Positions 1 to 7,891 of a stretch of 40,387 nt of DNA are shown piece by piece (the first letter of the stretch is position 1; the number at the start of each line of letters is the position of its first letter). Origin of the DNA: an uncultured Saprospiraceae bacterium (lineage in GTDB: Bacteria; Bacteroidota; Bacteroidia; Chitinophagales; Saprospiraceae); assembly GCA_937921555.1 (NCBI GenBank), contig CAKZUV010000047.1, positions 1 through 40,387 on the forward strand. Reading direction: 5' to 3'. A model generated the notes under the pieces. That model was not told where the DNA came from. It saw only the letters and a list, made by a program, of their open reading frames with translations, and did not search any database. Position numbers and translations under genes: made by a program.

Positions 1-30
1 CCGATTTATGGCTGGCCCTTTTGATCCAAT

Positions 31-85
31 ATTTCGTTAAAAAGCCTCGCCGATGCTATGGCATCGTCTACGTTTTTTGCCTCAT
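31..85. repeat. Dispersed 55-bp repeat, copy 1
   Basis: This stretch matches 14896-14950 in the same orientation at 51 of 55 positions. It contains an inverted repeat, CGATGC-TATG-GCATCG (51-66); in the second copy only the loop changes there (TAAG). It lies in the 218-bp region downstream of the minus-strand holA gene. The reverse strand is open for about 38 codons here but has no good start codon, and most differences between the copies would change amino acids, so I treat it as non-coding. Apart from this repeat I see nothing in 1-218. Confidence 0.75.
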
Positions 86-218
86 CTTGAACCAAAATTC
101 CCTTGCCAAAATGCGGAACTTATTATTCGACCATTACTAAACTACTTTAATTGCTTATACTGTAAAGAGTACTTTATAGGTTTTAACGCTGCATTAGGAT
201 CAAAAAAGGGGTGAAATA

Positions 219-1220
219 TTAGTGTAAAATCTTAAAAACCATTTCTTTCAATAGCGCACCGTGATCGGTCGAATGATTGTGAACACCTTTGGCCCGGAGG
301 TCATATTCACTTAAAATACCGATGACCTGTTTTGTTTTGGGAAAAGGAAACTGCCGGGCAGCAGCTTTATATTCTTTGATAAAATAAGCAGAACCAATTC
401 CGCAGGTTTTTTGAATTTCAAGGTCAGAGGCTCCACGCAAATGATGCAGCAAATAGAGTTTACTGAAATAACTGTAAAGTGCCGGAATCACCATCATGAG
501 CGGATGCTGTTTTGGATTCGCAATAAAATAATTGACGATCCGGTTGGCCTTCAGTACTTGACGCAATCCGAGCGCCTTTTGTAATTCGAAAACATTATAA
601 TCTTTGCTGATTCCAATATTATCCTGAATGTGCTGAACGGACACTTTGGTCCCTTTGGGTACGTTGATGGCCAGTTTATCAAGCTCATTGGCCACCTTGG
701 AAAGGTCCGTCCCCAGATATTCGGCCGTCAGCTGAGCAGCATTGGCGCTGATATCAAGTTTTTTCTTTTTTAAATAACGGGTAATCCAGTCGGGCATCTG
801 ATTATCATAAACTGGTTTGATTTCCAGCATGACCGAATGCTTTTTGACCAGTTTGCCAAACTTGGTACGGCCGTCAAATTTTTTATGTTTATAACAAATC
901 ACCAGCAGCGTGGTTGGAACCGGGTTTTCAAGATAAGCAGCCAACTGAGACAGCGTTTTCATCTCCTGGGCTTCTTTTAAAATCACCACCTGCCGCTCGG
1001 CCATCATCGGATAACGGGAAATAATATCCCGCAGAGTATGATACTCGGTATCTTTTCCGTAGAGAATCGTCTGATTGAAGGAACGCTCCGCTTCCGTAAG
1101 GACATTGCGTTCAATGTAATCAGAAATCTGATCAATAAAATAAGATTCTTTTCCGTGCAGGAAATAGACGGGCTGGAAGTTACGAGCCTTGAGCGAATCC
1201 ATTATCTGATCGGAGGTCAT
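219..1220 (-). CDS. holA: DNA polymerase III subunit delta
   Basis: The 333-residue product looks like the delta subunit of the clamp loader, which opens the beta sliding clamp and loads it on primed DNA in the cytoplasm. The N-terminus has the typical delta opening (PVYFLHGKESYFIDQI), followed by the degenerate AAA+ region with LVICYKHKKFDGRTKFGK, and a helical collar domain towards the C-terminus (KDYNVFELQKALG, HPLMMVIPALYSYFSKLY). The length fits bacterial HolA (about 330-345 residues). The ATG at 1220 is the first in frame and the protein starts as the family does. It is the last gene of a minus-strand run with the kinase and M43 genes; the gap to the kinase is 78 bp, so cotranscription is possible. 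Family assignment is by motif recognition and is firm. Confidence 0.92.
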   Translation of the reverse strand: MTSDQIMDSLKARNFQPVYFLHGKESYFIDQISDYIERNVLTEAERSFNQTILYGKDTEYHTLRDIISRYPMMAERQVVILKEAQEMKTLSQLAAYLENPVPTTLLVICYKHKKFDGRTKFGKLVKKHSVMLEIKPVYDNQMPDWITRYLKKKKLDISANAAQLTAEYLGTDLSKVANELDKLAINVPKGTKVSVQHIQDNIGISKDYNVFELQKALGLRQVLKANRIVNYFIANPKQHPLMMVIPALYSYFSKLYLLHHLRGASDLEIQKTCGIGSAYFIKEYKAAARQFPFPKTKQVIGILSEYDLRAKGVHNHSTDHGALLKEMVFKILH

Positions 1221-1298
1221 GTCGGAAAATTAGGTTTGGTGAAGTATCACAAATTTACTACTTTTTCAGGAAGAGAGATTAACTGCGCTGGACCAATA

Positions 1299-2339
1299 TT
1301 ACGGTTTTAATAAAAATAGCTGGGCCAGTTTCAACTGCGCCTGAGCTCTGCGCAAATTCTGCCGGGGTCCGTTGATTTTATAATAAACATCTCCGCACAG
1401 ATAGTCGGTCAGAAAACGGACGCCCATGATATAGGCCAGCGTCGGAGCGGCCAGCGGCAGGGTCTCCAACTCAAAAGGGGTCAGCCAGTCTTCCGTTACC
1501 GACAGATATCCCCGGTGAAAAGCATCATAACGATCCCAGTCTACGGTGACCCGCTCCACCGCATCTTCGGGCGCAGTTACGGCGGCAGTTCGCAATCCGT
1601 CTCCGTAGTCAAAATGGACACAACCGGGCATCACCGTATCCAGATCGATAACTACTTTTGCCTGGTGGCTTTCGTCAAATAATACATTGTTAAATTTTGT
1701 ATCGTTATGACTAATCCGCCGGGGAATCATTTCCATATCCAGCCAGGCATCCAGCAACGTCATCTTGGGAATCAGTTTTTTCACCAGCGAAATTTCCCGT
1801 CCAACGGCTTCGACCCGATCCGCAGAATCCGTCTGAATAGCAGCCTGTAATTGTTCCAGACGCCAGGTGACCCGGTGAAAATCAGGCAGCACCGCCGTTA
1901 TCTGATCAACCGGCAGTTCCCGCACATTTGTGGCAAACTGACCAAAAGCCTGTCCGGCACTTTCAATCTGAACCAGAGCAACCGCCGGATCTGCGTCCGG
2001 TAAATCATAAGCCACCAGGTCAGAAAAAAATGGATACATCCGCCAGTAATCTCCCGCCGAATCTTTGAAAAAAGCGGTTCCATCACGCGCAGGAATAACG
2101 CTCAACTGCCGGGTACCGGGTGCGCTGGATTTGAGAAATTCGGTGGTAGTCCGGATATTTTGCATCAATACCACAGGGTCCGGAAAAACGGTTTTATTTA
2201 TTTTCTGCAACAAAAAACCGGACTGGCCGGATTCTGTACTTTCAATCCGGTACGTATCGTGAATATGTCCGTTGCCAAAAGGACGAATCACGTATTTCCG
2301 GTTATTCTCTAAAAACTGACCAACGATATTTTCCAGCAT
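1299..2339 (-). CDS. Aminoglycoside phosphotransferase-fold small-molecule kinase (NahK-like)
   Basis: The 346-residue protein has the choline/aminoglycoside kinase fold. The catalytic segment RRISHNDTKFNNVLFD carries the HxD-type base and Asn, and VVIDLDTVMPG is the metal-binding Asp segment; HFDYGDGLR follows. The N-terminus (FGNGHIHDTYRIE) and this catalytic pattern resemble N-acetylhexosamine 1-kinase (NahK) and related Bacteroidota sugar kinases, so phosphorylation of a hexosamine or similar sugar is a reasonable guess, but the substrate cannot be read from the sequence. It starts 9 bp after the stop of the M43 protease gene and is probably cotranscribed with it. No motif residue appears to be missing. 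Confidence 0.82.
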   Translation of the reverse strand: MLENIVGQFLENNRKYVIRPFGNGHIHDTYRIESTESGQSGFLLQKINKTVFPDPVVLMQNIRTTTEFLKSSAPGTRQLSVIPARDGTAFFKDSAGDYWRMYPFFSDLVAYDLPDADPAVALVQIESAGQAFGQFATNVRELPVDQITAVLPDFHRVTWRLEQLQAAIQTDSADRVEAVGREISLVKKLIPKMTLLDAWLDMEMIPRRISHNDTKFNNVLFDESHQAKVVIDLDTVMPGCVHFDYGDGLRTAAVTAPEDAVERVTVDWDRYDAFHRGYLSVTEDWLTPFELETLPLAAPTLAYIMGVRFLTDYLCGDVYYKINGPRQNLRRAQAQLKLAQLFLLKP

Positions 2340-2348
2340 AGCTTTGTT

Positions 2349-3665
2349 CTACAACAGTGTTATTTTATTTTTTGCGTCGTTAATCGTAGGCGAATTAAAA
2401 TAGACGACTTCCCCTTTGTCTTCCCCATAAGACCAAACCTCAATCCCCTGCCATTGTTCGCCACAATCATTTTCCAGCGTCGCACCATCCAGAATTAATT
2501 TTCCTTTCGGATAGACAATTATTTTTGCCAGTTTGGGTAAAGAAAGACGGCACCGCAGCGTAAGCGTTGCGCCATCCATCACGACGAGATGACCTTCAAT
2601 ATCTTTGGACCCATTCCATTCGTGATCCTGTTTTATTTCGATGGTTTTGTTTTTGTCAAACTCGCACCACGTCTTTTTCAGGCAACCTCTGACTTTTCGG
2701 TTTTTATTGGACATGGTCCAGTGTGCGGTCCCGATCTGACACGGCGTGACCGCCTGGGCTACCGGAATATAATCCATCATATTATTGGAAATGGCTTTTC
2801 CGTCACATGGCGGTTTACCGGTAATCCCCCAGCAATTTGCGTGGGACGGCGTATCATCGCAACCGTCATTTTTTCGCCAGGAATGGGCCATTCCCAGACA
2901 GTGTCCGATTTCATGATTGAGGGTACGTTGCTGGGCGTACCGGCCGTAGATTAATTTTCTACCATTTGCGGTAATCGTGGTATCTCTGGTATTCTGATAC
3001 ACCGCCGTTAGTTTTAGCCAGTCACCGAAGGCAATCCCACGCCCGGTCACCTGGAAGGTAGGTGATTTTAAACTGTCCAGATGAGGTTCCATCAAAAAGA
3101 TATTCAGGACTTCTCCTTTCTTTTTACCATATTTTTCAAATACTTCCCGGCTGCCATGATTGCGGTCTTTTGATTTGGTGCCGTTCATGTGATACAGGTC
3201 GTCGTCCCGGTGAAAATAAATACCGTGGCCATCAGGAGTAGCAGGATCTACGGCCATCGCGTAAGCGTAGCGCAGGGGAAGTTGCGGCGTATTATTCCCG
3301 ACGGGTAAACTCATTTTCAGATTATCTTTCAAATACTGATTACAGTGGTAAATAAACTGATGGGCAAATTTGTATCCATCGGTTTCATCAAAATTATTTT
3401 TCACTTTTTCGGACAACATATAATGAATATTCACCCATATTATTTTTTCCGGGGTATGGTCCAGAAATTCCGGGTCGGGCACGTAATTCATCCGGTCATT
3501 GCAGGGAGAGGCACCACGGGTAGTCGCGTATTCGGCGGGCAAATCCGCCGGAAGAACGGGTGCTACCTTGTTTACGTAATCTTTTTTCAGTTGACTGGAA
3601 CAGGAACTGGCCGTAAGATAACCAACAACCACAAAGAGTAGAAAAAGACGGAAGGAAGTGTACAT
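2349..3665 (-). CDS. M43-family (pappalysin-like) zinc metalloprotease, probable lipoprotein
   Basis: The 438-residue protein begins with a signal peptide ending in ASSC (Cys22), a lax Bacteroidota lipobox, so it is probably anchored in a membrane. The catalytic centre HEIGHCLGMAH (His251, Glu252, His255, His261) is the extended zinc motif HExxHxxGxxH, and NNMMDY (about 294-299) fits the Met-turn of metzincins of the M43 family. The C-terminus (about 350-425) has an acidic/Gly beta-type segment (GATLTLRC, DCGEQWQGIEVW) that I associate with large Saprospiria surface proteins. Here it stops soon afterwards, with no T9SS sorting domain, which fits lipoprotein anchoring instead. It is followed after 9 bp by the kinase gene. 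The natural substrate is unknown. Confidence 0.88.
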   Translation of the reverse strand: MYTSFRLFLLFVVVGYLTASSCSSQLKKDYVNKVAPVLPADLPAEYATTRGASPCNDRMNYVPDPEFLDHTPEKIIWVNIHYMLSEKVKNNFDETDGYKFAHQFIYHCNQYLKDNLKMSLPVGNNTPQLPLRYAYAMAVDPATPDGHGIYFHRDDDLYHMNGTKSKDRNHGSREVFEKYGKKKGEVLNIFLMEPHLDSLKSPTFQVTGRGIAFGDWLKLTAVYQNTRDTTITANGRKLIYGRYAQQRTLNHEIGHCLGMAHSWRKNDGCDDTPSHANCWGITGKPPCDGKAISNNMMDYIPVAQAVTPCQIGTAHWTMSNKNRKVRGCLKKTWCEFDKNKTIEIKQDHEWNGSKDIEGHLVVMDGATLTLRCRLSLPKLAKIIVYPKGKLILDGATLENDCGEQWQGIEVWSYGEDKGEVVYFNSPTINDAKNKITLL

Positions 3666-3871
3666 AATATTTATTTTAAAAAGGTGATTTCTTTTATAAA
3701 ATTTTTTAAATTTGTTGGAATACTGAAAAGCGTGAAATATTTTGGGTTTTTAGTATTGAAAACACCTGGTTTACTGATTTAGACTCAAATTTACGGGAAA
3801 GGAACGATTTACCAGTTAAGTTATCGTAAAGTTGTTTAAAAACTTTATTCACAGAAAAAAATAATTATATA

Positions 3872-4432
3872 ATGAGATTACTACTCGTATTGATGTTAAG
3901 CACTTTATTTCTTGCAGGTTGCCAGACGGACAGTACCAAATCACCCGCAGCAGAAAAGATGGATGCGGCAACCCTAAGTGAAAAAATCGGAACTTCCCGC
4001 AGTCAGATTTATAATGAAAAGGACAATAAGTTTGACCGGGAAAAAGCGATGGAATATATCGGTTACTGTCAGGCGTACGCCAAGGTAGCGCCTCAGGATC
4101 CGGATGCTGCGAAGTATCTTTTTCAGGCGGCAGAAACGGCCCGTTCTATTAAAAAATACGATCTGGCGATGAATATTTACGACCAGATTTACAGTGATTT
4201 CAGCAGTTATCCAAAAGCACCGCAGGCGATGTTTTTGAAGGCATTTACCCTGGATAGTGAGATGGGAAAATTTGATCAGGCGAGAGCAATTTATCAGGGT
4301 TTTCTGGAAAAGCACCCAACGGACGAATTTGCCGATGATACTAAATTCTTACTGGAAAATCTCGGAAAGTCCGACGAGGAGATCATTAAGCAGTTTGAAG
4401 AGCAGCAGGCTAAAATGAAGGAACAGCAGTAG
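3872..4432 (+). CDS. TPR-containing lipoprotein
   Basis: The 186-residue protein has a textbook lipoprotein signal (LFLAGC, Cys17), so it should be lipidated and sit in the inner or outer membrane facing the periplasm. Residues of about 60-165 form helical tetratricopeptide-type repeats (for example KYLFQAAETARSIKKYDLAMNIYDQIY and QAMFLKAFTLDSEMGKFDQARAIYQGF), resembling the BamD/YbgF style of periplasmic TPR protein. The C-terminus is Glu/Gln/Lys-rich (KQFEEQQAKMKEQQ), likely a short helix. It stands alone on the plus strand, convergent with the next gene. Role: probably a scaffold in envelope assembly, but the partner is not evident. Confidence 0.8.
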   Translation: MRLLLVLMLSTLFLAGCQTDSTKSPAAEKMDAATLSEKIGTSRSQIYNEKDNKFDREKAMEYIGYCQAYAKVAPQDPDAAKYLFQAAETARSIKKYDLAMNIYDQIYSDFSSYPKAPQAMFLKAFTLDSEMGKFDQARAIYQGFLEKHPTDEFADDTKFLLENLGKSDEEIIKQFEEQQAKMKEQQ

Positions 4433-4544
4433 GGTTGCTGTAAGGAGAAACGCAGGAAAGCGTTAATTACAAGCCGCAAATCTGTTGTCAGATTCGAAAA
4501 ATAAACCAGAAAGGTAGAATGATGGAGTTCGGAAAGCGGTCTCT

Positions 4545-5009
4545 TTAGACGATATGCACGTATTTTTTGTCGAAGGGATTTAAGGGAGTCCCGATGACAT
4601 CGGCTTCCGCTTCTACCCGATATTCAGACTGAATGCCACTGATCCATTTAGCGGTTTTGACCAGTTTACCCAGCACGAAATTTTTGTCTTCCAGGGTATC
4701 CATTTCCGACTTGACCAGTTCAAACGGCAGTTTAAATTCTACTTCGATAATCTCTCCGGCAGGTATCTGAATTTTTTTGCTGATATCGATCTCTCCCAGT
4801 TCATATTCGTCGGTTACCTTTTCGTTTTTACGACCCCGTGTGTATCTTTCCACTAATTTTATCTTCAGGCGGGAAACCGTTTGTTCGTGCATCGAGTAAA
4901 ATTGAATTTTCCCGACCAGCTTACCAGCAGATAAATCCACTTCTTCCGGCAGGATCAACTCCAGCTTGACTCCTTCAATACCCAGCCATTTTTTTACTTT
5001 TTTTAACAT
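4545..5009 (-). CDS. Spo0M-like arrestin-fold protein
   Basis: The 154-residue soluble protein has no signal peptide. It is predicted to be mostly beta strands: VKLELILPEEVDLSAGKLVGKI and IQIPAGEIIEVEFKLPFEL match the pattern of the SpoOM/arrestin-like family (the bacterial relatives of arrestin first named from Bacillus Spo0M). In that family the typical length is longer (about 250 residues), so this may be a single-domain version. Function in non-sporulating Bacteroidota is unknown. It lies 73 bp downstream of the next minus-strand gene and may share its transcript. The assignment rests on pattern similarity and is moderate. Confidence 0.62.
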   Translation of the reverse strand: MLKKVKKWLGIEGVKLELILPEEVDLSAGKLVGKIQFYSMHEQTVSRLKIKLVERYTRGRKNEKVTDEYELGEIDISKKIQIPAGEIIEVEFKLPFELVKSEMDTLEDKNFVLGKLVKTAKWISGIQSEYRVEAEADVIGTPLNPFDKKYVHIV

Positions 5010-5082
5010 CTGTTGCTTTTGGTTGTAATCTCTAAACGCACAGGCTTTAAAATAAGTTTATCGGGAAGGAAAAATTACGCAG

Positions 5083-5571
5083 TTATTTTGCAAACCGGTA
5101 ATGCCAGCTATCCTTCAAAGGAACCATCCACCGCGTTTGTAATTCCCCCTTATTCTTCACCAAATTATCAAAAAACAGGGTTTCTTCCGAAATAACTCCC
5201 TCGGCGAGCTTTTCCGGCAATTCCGTTTTATGAACTATTTTGACAGTTTCTCCCTCAAAATACGCAAAGTCCAGACGGCCAAACAGATCTGTCTGGAAAG
5301 CACGCCCCAGTTCCTGTACGAATTTTACCGAAGCATCAATACTGCATCCACTGGCGCCATTTCCCTGAATATCATCCACCATCAGAACGACAAAACGCCG
5401 GTGCAGTACTTCTCCGTGCGCAATCAACTGCCGCTGGTGACTTACCCATTTTTCGGAAAACTGGGTCAGATGGGAATTAATGGTGGCTACCTCCGCGTCG
5501 GAAAATTCACGCGCACTCTGGTAAATCCAGATGCGGCTCTGATCGGAGAAGGTATGTTTTTGAGCGTTCAT
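5083..5571 (-). CDS. Conserved Bacteroidota protein (often labelled 'ABC transporter ATPase')
   Basis: The 162-residue protein matches a family I recognise in many Bacteroidota genomes: RIWIYQSAREFSDAEVATIN near the start, then VLMVDDIQGNGASGCSID and LFFDNLVKNKGELQTRW towards the end. Database entries often call it an ABC transporter ATPase, but no Walker A, Walker B or signature motif is visible, so that name is not supported. It has no signal peptide and no membrane segment, and is presumably cytosolic. The conserved GASGCSID suggests a functional Cys/Ser/Asp cluster, but no reaction is known to me. Confidence 0.75.
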   Translation of the reverse strand: MNAQKHTFSDQSRIWIYQSAREFSDAEVATINSHLTQFSEKWVSHQRQLIAHGEVLHRRFVVLMVDDIQGNGASGCSIDASVKFVQELGRAFQTDLFGRLDFAYFEGETVKIVHKTELPEKLAEGVISEETLFFDNLVKNKGELQTRWMVPLKDSWHYRFAK

Positions 5572-5594
5572 TTTTTTTGGTTGAATTACTGCGC

Positions 5595-5615
5595 GGTTGA
5601 GGCACTGCGCTGGTT
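5595..5615. repeat. GCGC-type dispersed repeat fragment
   Basis: These 21 bases match 16336-16356, the beginning of the GCGC repeat block after pgk, with two mismatches. It lies just upstream of the minus-strand gene that starts at 5571. Confidence 0.5.
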
Positions 5616-5737
5616 ATATTATTGCTATTAAAAAAATTAGCTAATGATTTAATTTACTCCTTGAGTCAAAGTGCAATTACCGTCTAAGCGCTTGTGCAAA
5701 AATCAACATTGAAAATTCAGTATCCGATATTCTTATC

Positions 5738-6529
5738 CTACTCCCAGCCTTTATTATTCACGATCAGTTCTGCCAGGTCATACACCATCACTTCTTCCTG
5801 CTTTTCTTTGGCTTTCATACCGTCGGATAACATGGTCAAGCAAAAGGGACAGTTGGCCGCCACGATGGTCGCTCCCGTTGCCAGGGCTTCCTCGGTACGT
5901 TCGATGTTGATTCGCTTGTCGCCCGGTTCGTCCTCTTTAAACATCTGGGCGCCACCGGCGCCGCAACAGAGGCCATTGGTTTTGCACCGTTTCATTTCGA
6001 CGAGTTCGTTGTCCAGTTGTTCCAGCAGATTCCGGGGGGCTTCGTATACGTCGTTGGCGCGTCCCAGATAACAACTATCGTGGTAGGTTATTTTTTTGCC
6101 AGCAAAGGCACCACCGTCAATTTTCAGTTTACCCGAATCAATCAATTCCTGCAAAAACTGTGTATGGTGGACCACTTGATAGTTTCCTCCCAGCGCCGGA
6201 TATTCATTTTTCAAAATATTAAAACAATGTGGACACGTCGTAACAATTCTTTTTACTTCGTATAAGTTCAGTGTTTCAATATTTTGTAAAGCTGTCATCT
6301 GAAAAACGAATTCGTTGCCGGCTCTCCGGGCGGGATCCCCCGTACAGCTTTCTTCCTTTCCCAGAATAGCGTAGTCTGTTCCCGTCTCATTAAGAATTTT
6401 ACAAAAGGCCCGTGTTACTTTCTGGGCACGTGCGTCAAAACTACCGGCACAGCCTACCCAAAAAAGGATTTCCGGTTTTTTTCCGGCAGCGACCACATCG
6501 GCCATACGGGGTACATTAAGTGAAGACAT
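5738..6529 (-). CDS. CCG-domain (Fe-S)-binding protein, heterodisulfide-reductase subunit B-like
   Basis: The 263-residue protein has two cysteine-rich CCG domains: TTCPHCFNIL with YHDSCYLGR, then GLCCGAGGAQMF with ANCPFCLTM. This pattern is that of HdrB/GlcF/LutA-type proteins that bind Fe-S clusters and take part in electron transfer or thiol/disulfide chemistry. In Bacteroidota it usually pairs with a membrane ferredoxin-type protein, which here is the gene at 7892-9250, upstream on the same strand. A T9SS-exported DUF1028 gene lies between the two, ending 5 bp before this start. The electron donor and acceptor cannot be told from sequence. Confidence 0.85.
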   Translation of the reverse strand: MSSLNVPRMADVVAAGKKPEILFWVGCAGSFDARAQKVTRAFCKILNETGTDYAILGKEESCTGDPARRAGNEFVFQMTALQNIETLNLYEVKRIVTTCPHCFNILKNEYPALGGNYQVVHHTQFLQELIDSGKLKIDGGAFAGKKITYHDSCYLGRANDVYEAPRNLLEQLDNELVEMKRCKTNGLCCGAGGAQMFKEDEPGDKRINIERTEEALATGATIVAANCPFCLTMLSDGMKAKEKQEEVMVYDLAELIVNNKGWE

Positions 6530-6534
6530 TGATT

Positions 6535-7542
6535 TTATTTTGATTTTATAAACTTGCCGTTGGCAATTGTTTTTTCATTATGGATAATCCGGTAAAAATA
6601 CATATTGTTTCCCGCCAGTCCGGCAATATCCAGTTCGGTTTTTGATTGTATCAGCTTTCCGGTTTTCACCAATTTTCCGGTAACGGAATATATTTCTACC
6701 AGAGATCGTTCTGCGGGAATAATTAATCCCAGATCTATCTGAATGATCGTGGTGGCCGGATTGGGAAAAACACGTACCGACCGGATATTTTCTTCGTCAA
6801 CCGAAGTTAACAACCATTCGTTAAACATATTTTGCAGCTCGTCAATCGGTTCTACCCCAAAAGCAGTAAACGGTACATTTAAATCAAGATACAGATCATC
6901 CTCCGAATCATCGGGTCGTGCTACCCGGACAAAAGCGGACAACGAAGAAACCCCTTCGTTCAGACAACGGGAATCGGCGCCCGGCACGTTAGCTCCTTGC
7001 AAGGAACTCATCAGCCGTTCGGCGAGTGTGCCCGTAGACCGCAAAAACCTGGCTTCCATCGAATCCAGTATTTCGGGTCCGATCAGAATATTACCCTGAA
7101 TGGCATAGTTGGAGCCTACGCGCTGGCCTTTGTGATCCAAACAATTCAATCCGGTAAAAGCCCTGGCCCGGCCCACGCCATTGTCATCAAAATCCACCAC
7201 GCCGTATTGTCGCTGGGAGTTGTTGCCCTGCACGTCGTTGATCGCCAGCCACGTGATAATCTCCTCCGGACTATCTCCCGCTTCCATTCGCAACCGCGCA
7301 TTGTTCTGATTTCCCGCCAGGTAAAAAGACTGGGTATGAATGGCACCCCGTCCCGGTAGAATATCGGAAATAATAAACGCTCCTCCCGACCCCGGAAACT
7401 GGTTATCATCCAGACAGGAAGCACCCGCTGAACCAATCTCTCCGGTGGCCTCATCTACCGCTACAATTGAAAATGTATCCTGAGCAAGTACCGACATTAT
7501 TGTCAGAAGAGAACATAGTACAGGCAGTATTATTTTTTTCAT
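6535..7542 (-). CDS. Secreted DUF1028 protein with T9SS sorting domain
   Basis: The 335-residue protein starts with a Sec signal peptide (IMSVLAQ) and continues with DTFSIVAVDEATGEIGSAGAS, the opening of the DUF1028 family, which is thought to have an Ntn-hydrolase-like fold. Residues of about 22-225 form this domain (GRGAIHTQS, GNQNNARLRMEAGDSPEEI). The C-terminus (about 258-335) is a type A T9SS sorting domain: VFPNPATTIIQIDL, VEIYSVTGKLV, and the final strand NGKFIKSK. It is therefore probably exported across the outer membrane and attached to the surface or released. Activity is unknown. It sits between two Fe-S genes that usually adjoin, which suggests a later insertion. Confidence 0.87.
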   Translation of the reverse strand: MKKIILPVLCSLLTIMSVLAQDTFSIVAVDEATGEIGSAGASCLDDNQFPGSGGAFIISDILPGRGAIHTQSFYLAGNQNNARLRMEAGDSPEEIITWLAINDVQGNNSQRQYGVVDFDDNGVGRARAFTGLNCLDHKGQRVGSNYAIQGNILIGPEILDSMEARFLRSTGTLAERLMSSLQGANVPGADSRCLNEGVSSLSAFVRVARPDDSEDDLYLDLNVPFTAFGVEPIDELQNMFNEWLLTSVDEENIRSVRVFPNPATTIIQIDLGLIIPAERSLVEIYSVTGKLVKTGKLIQSKTELDIAGLAGNNMYFYRIIHNEKTIANGKFIKSK

Positions 7543-7582
7543 TGTTAGTTGGTTAATTAGTTATTGGTTATTGGTGAGCCTG

Positions 7583-7674
7583 CTCTAAAAACTAGGAAAA
7601 CAGAAAAATTGAGACACATTTAATAAAAATAATATTCATATTTGATTTACGATAATAGATTTACACGTTAAAGA
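7583..7674. repeat. Direct repeat of about 92 bp, copy 1
   Basis: The block begins CTCTAAAAACTAGGAAAAC and ends with a CGATAATAGATTTACACG segment. It aligns with 7748-7840 in the same orientation, with several substitutions and short gaps. It lies between the DUF1028 gene and the Fe-S membrane gene. No open frame is seen. Between the copies (about 7674-7710) is a CTCTGCG-rich run (TCTCTGCGTTCTCTGC). Confidence 0.6.
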
Positions 7675-7747
7675 ATCTCTGCGTTCTCTGCTCCTCTGCG
7701 CGAAAATCACTTTTTAGAATGGGCTCATTGTTTAATCGGTAAGCGTA

Positions 7748-7840
7748 CTCTAAAAACCAGGAAAACGGAAATTCTTAATCATATTTGATAAAAACAAACT
7801 ATATATTCGATTCACGATAAAAGATATACACGCCAGAAGA
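7748..7840. repeat. Direct repeat of about 92 bp, copy 2
   Basis: Diverged second copy of 7583-7674, offset by 165 bp. The best conserved parts are the first ~25 bases (CTCTAAAAACCAGGAAAAC) and the last ~35 bases (around CACGATAAAAGATATACACG). Confidence 0.6.
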
Positions 7841-7891
7841 GACATTATTAATTTTTCATTAACCCATTGTTAATTAATATCCACTACCCTT

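Noticed and set aside
1038-1310. Plus-strand open frame over holA
   Set aside because: It is the shadow of the recognised delta-subunit gene.
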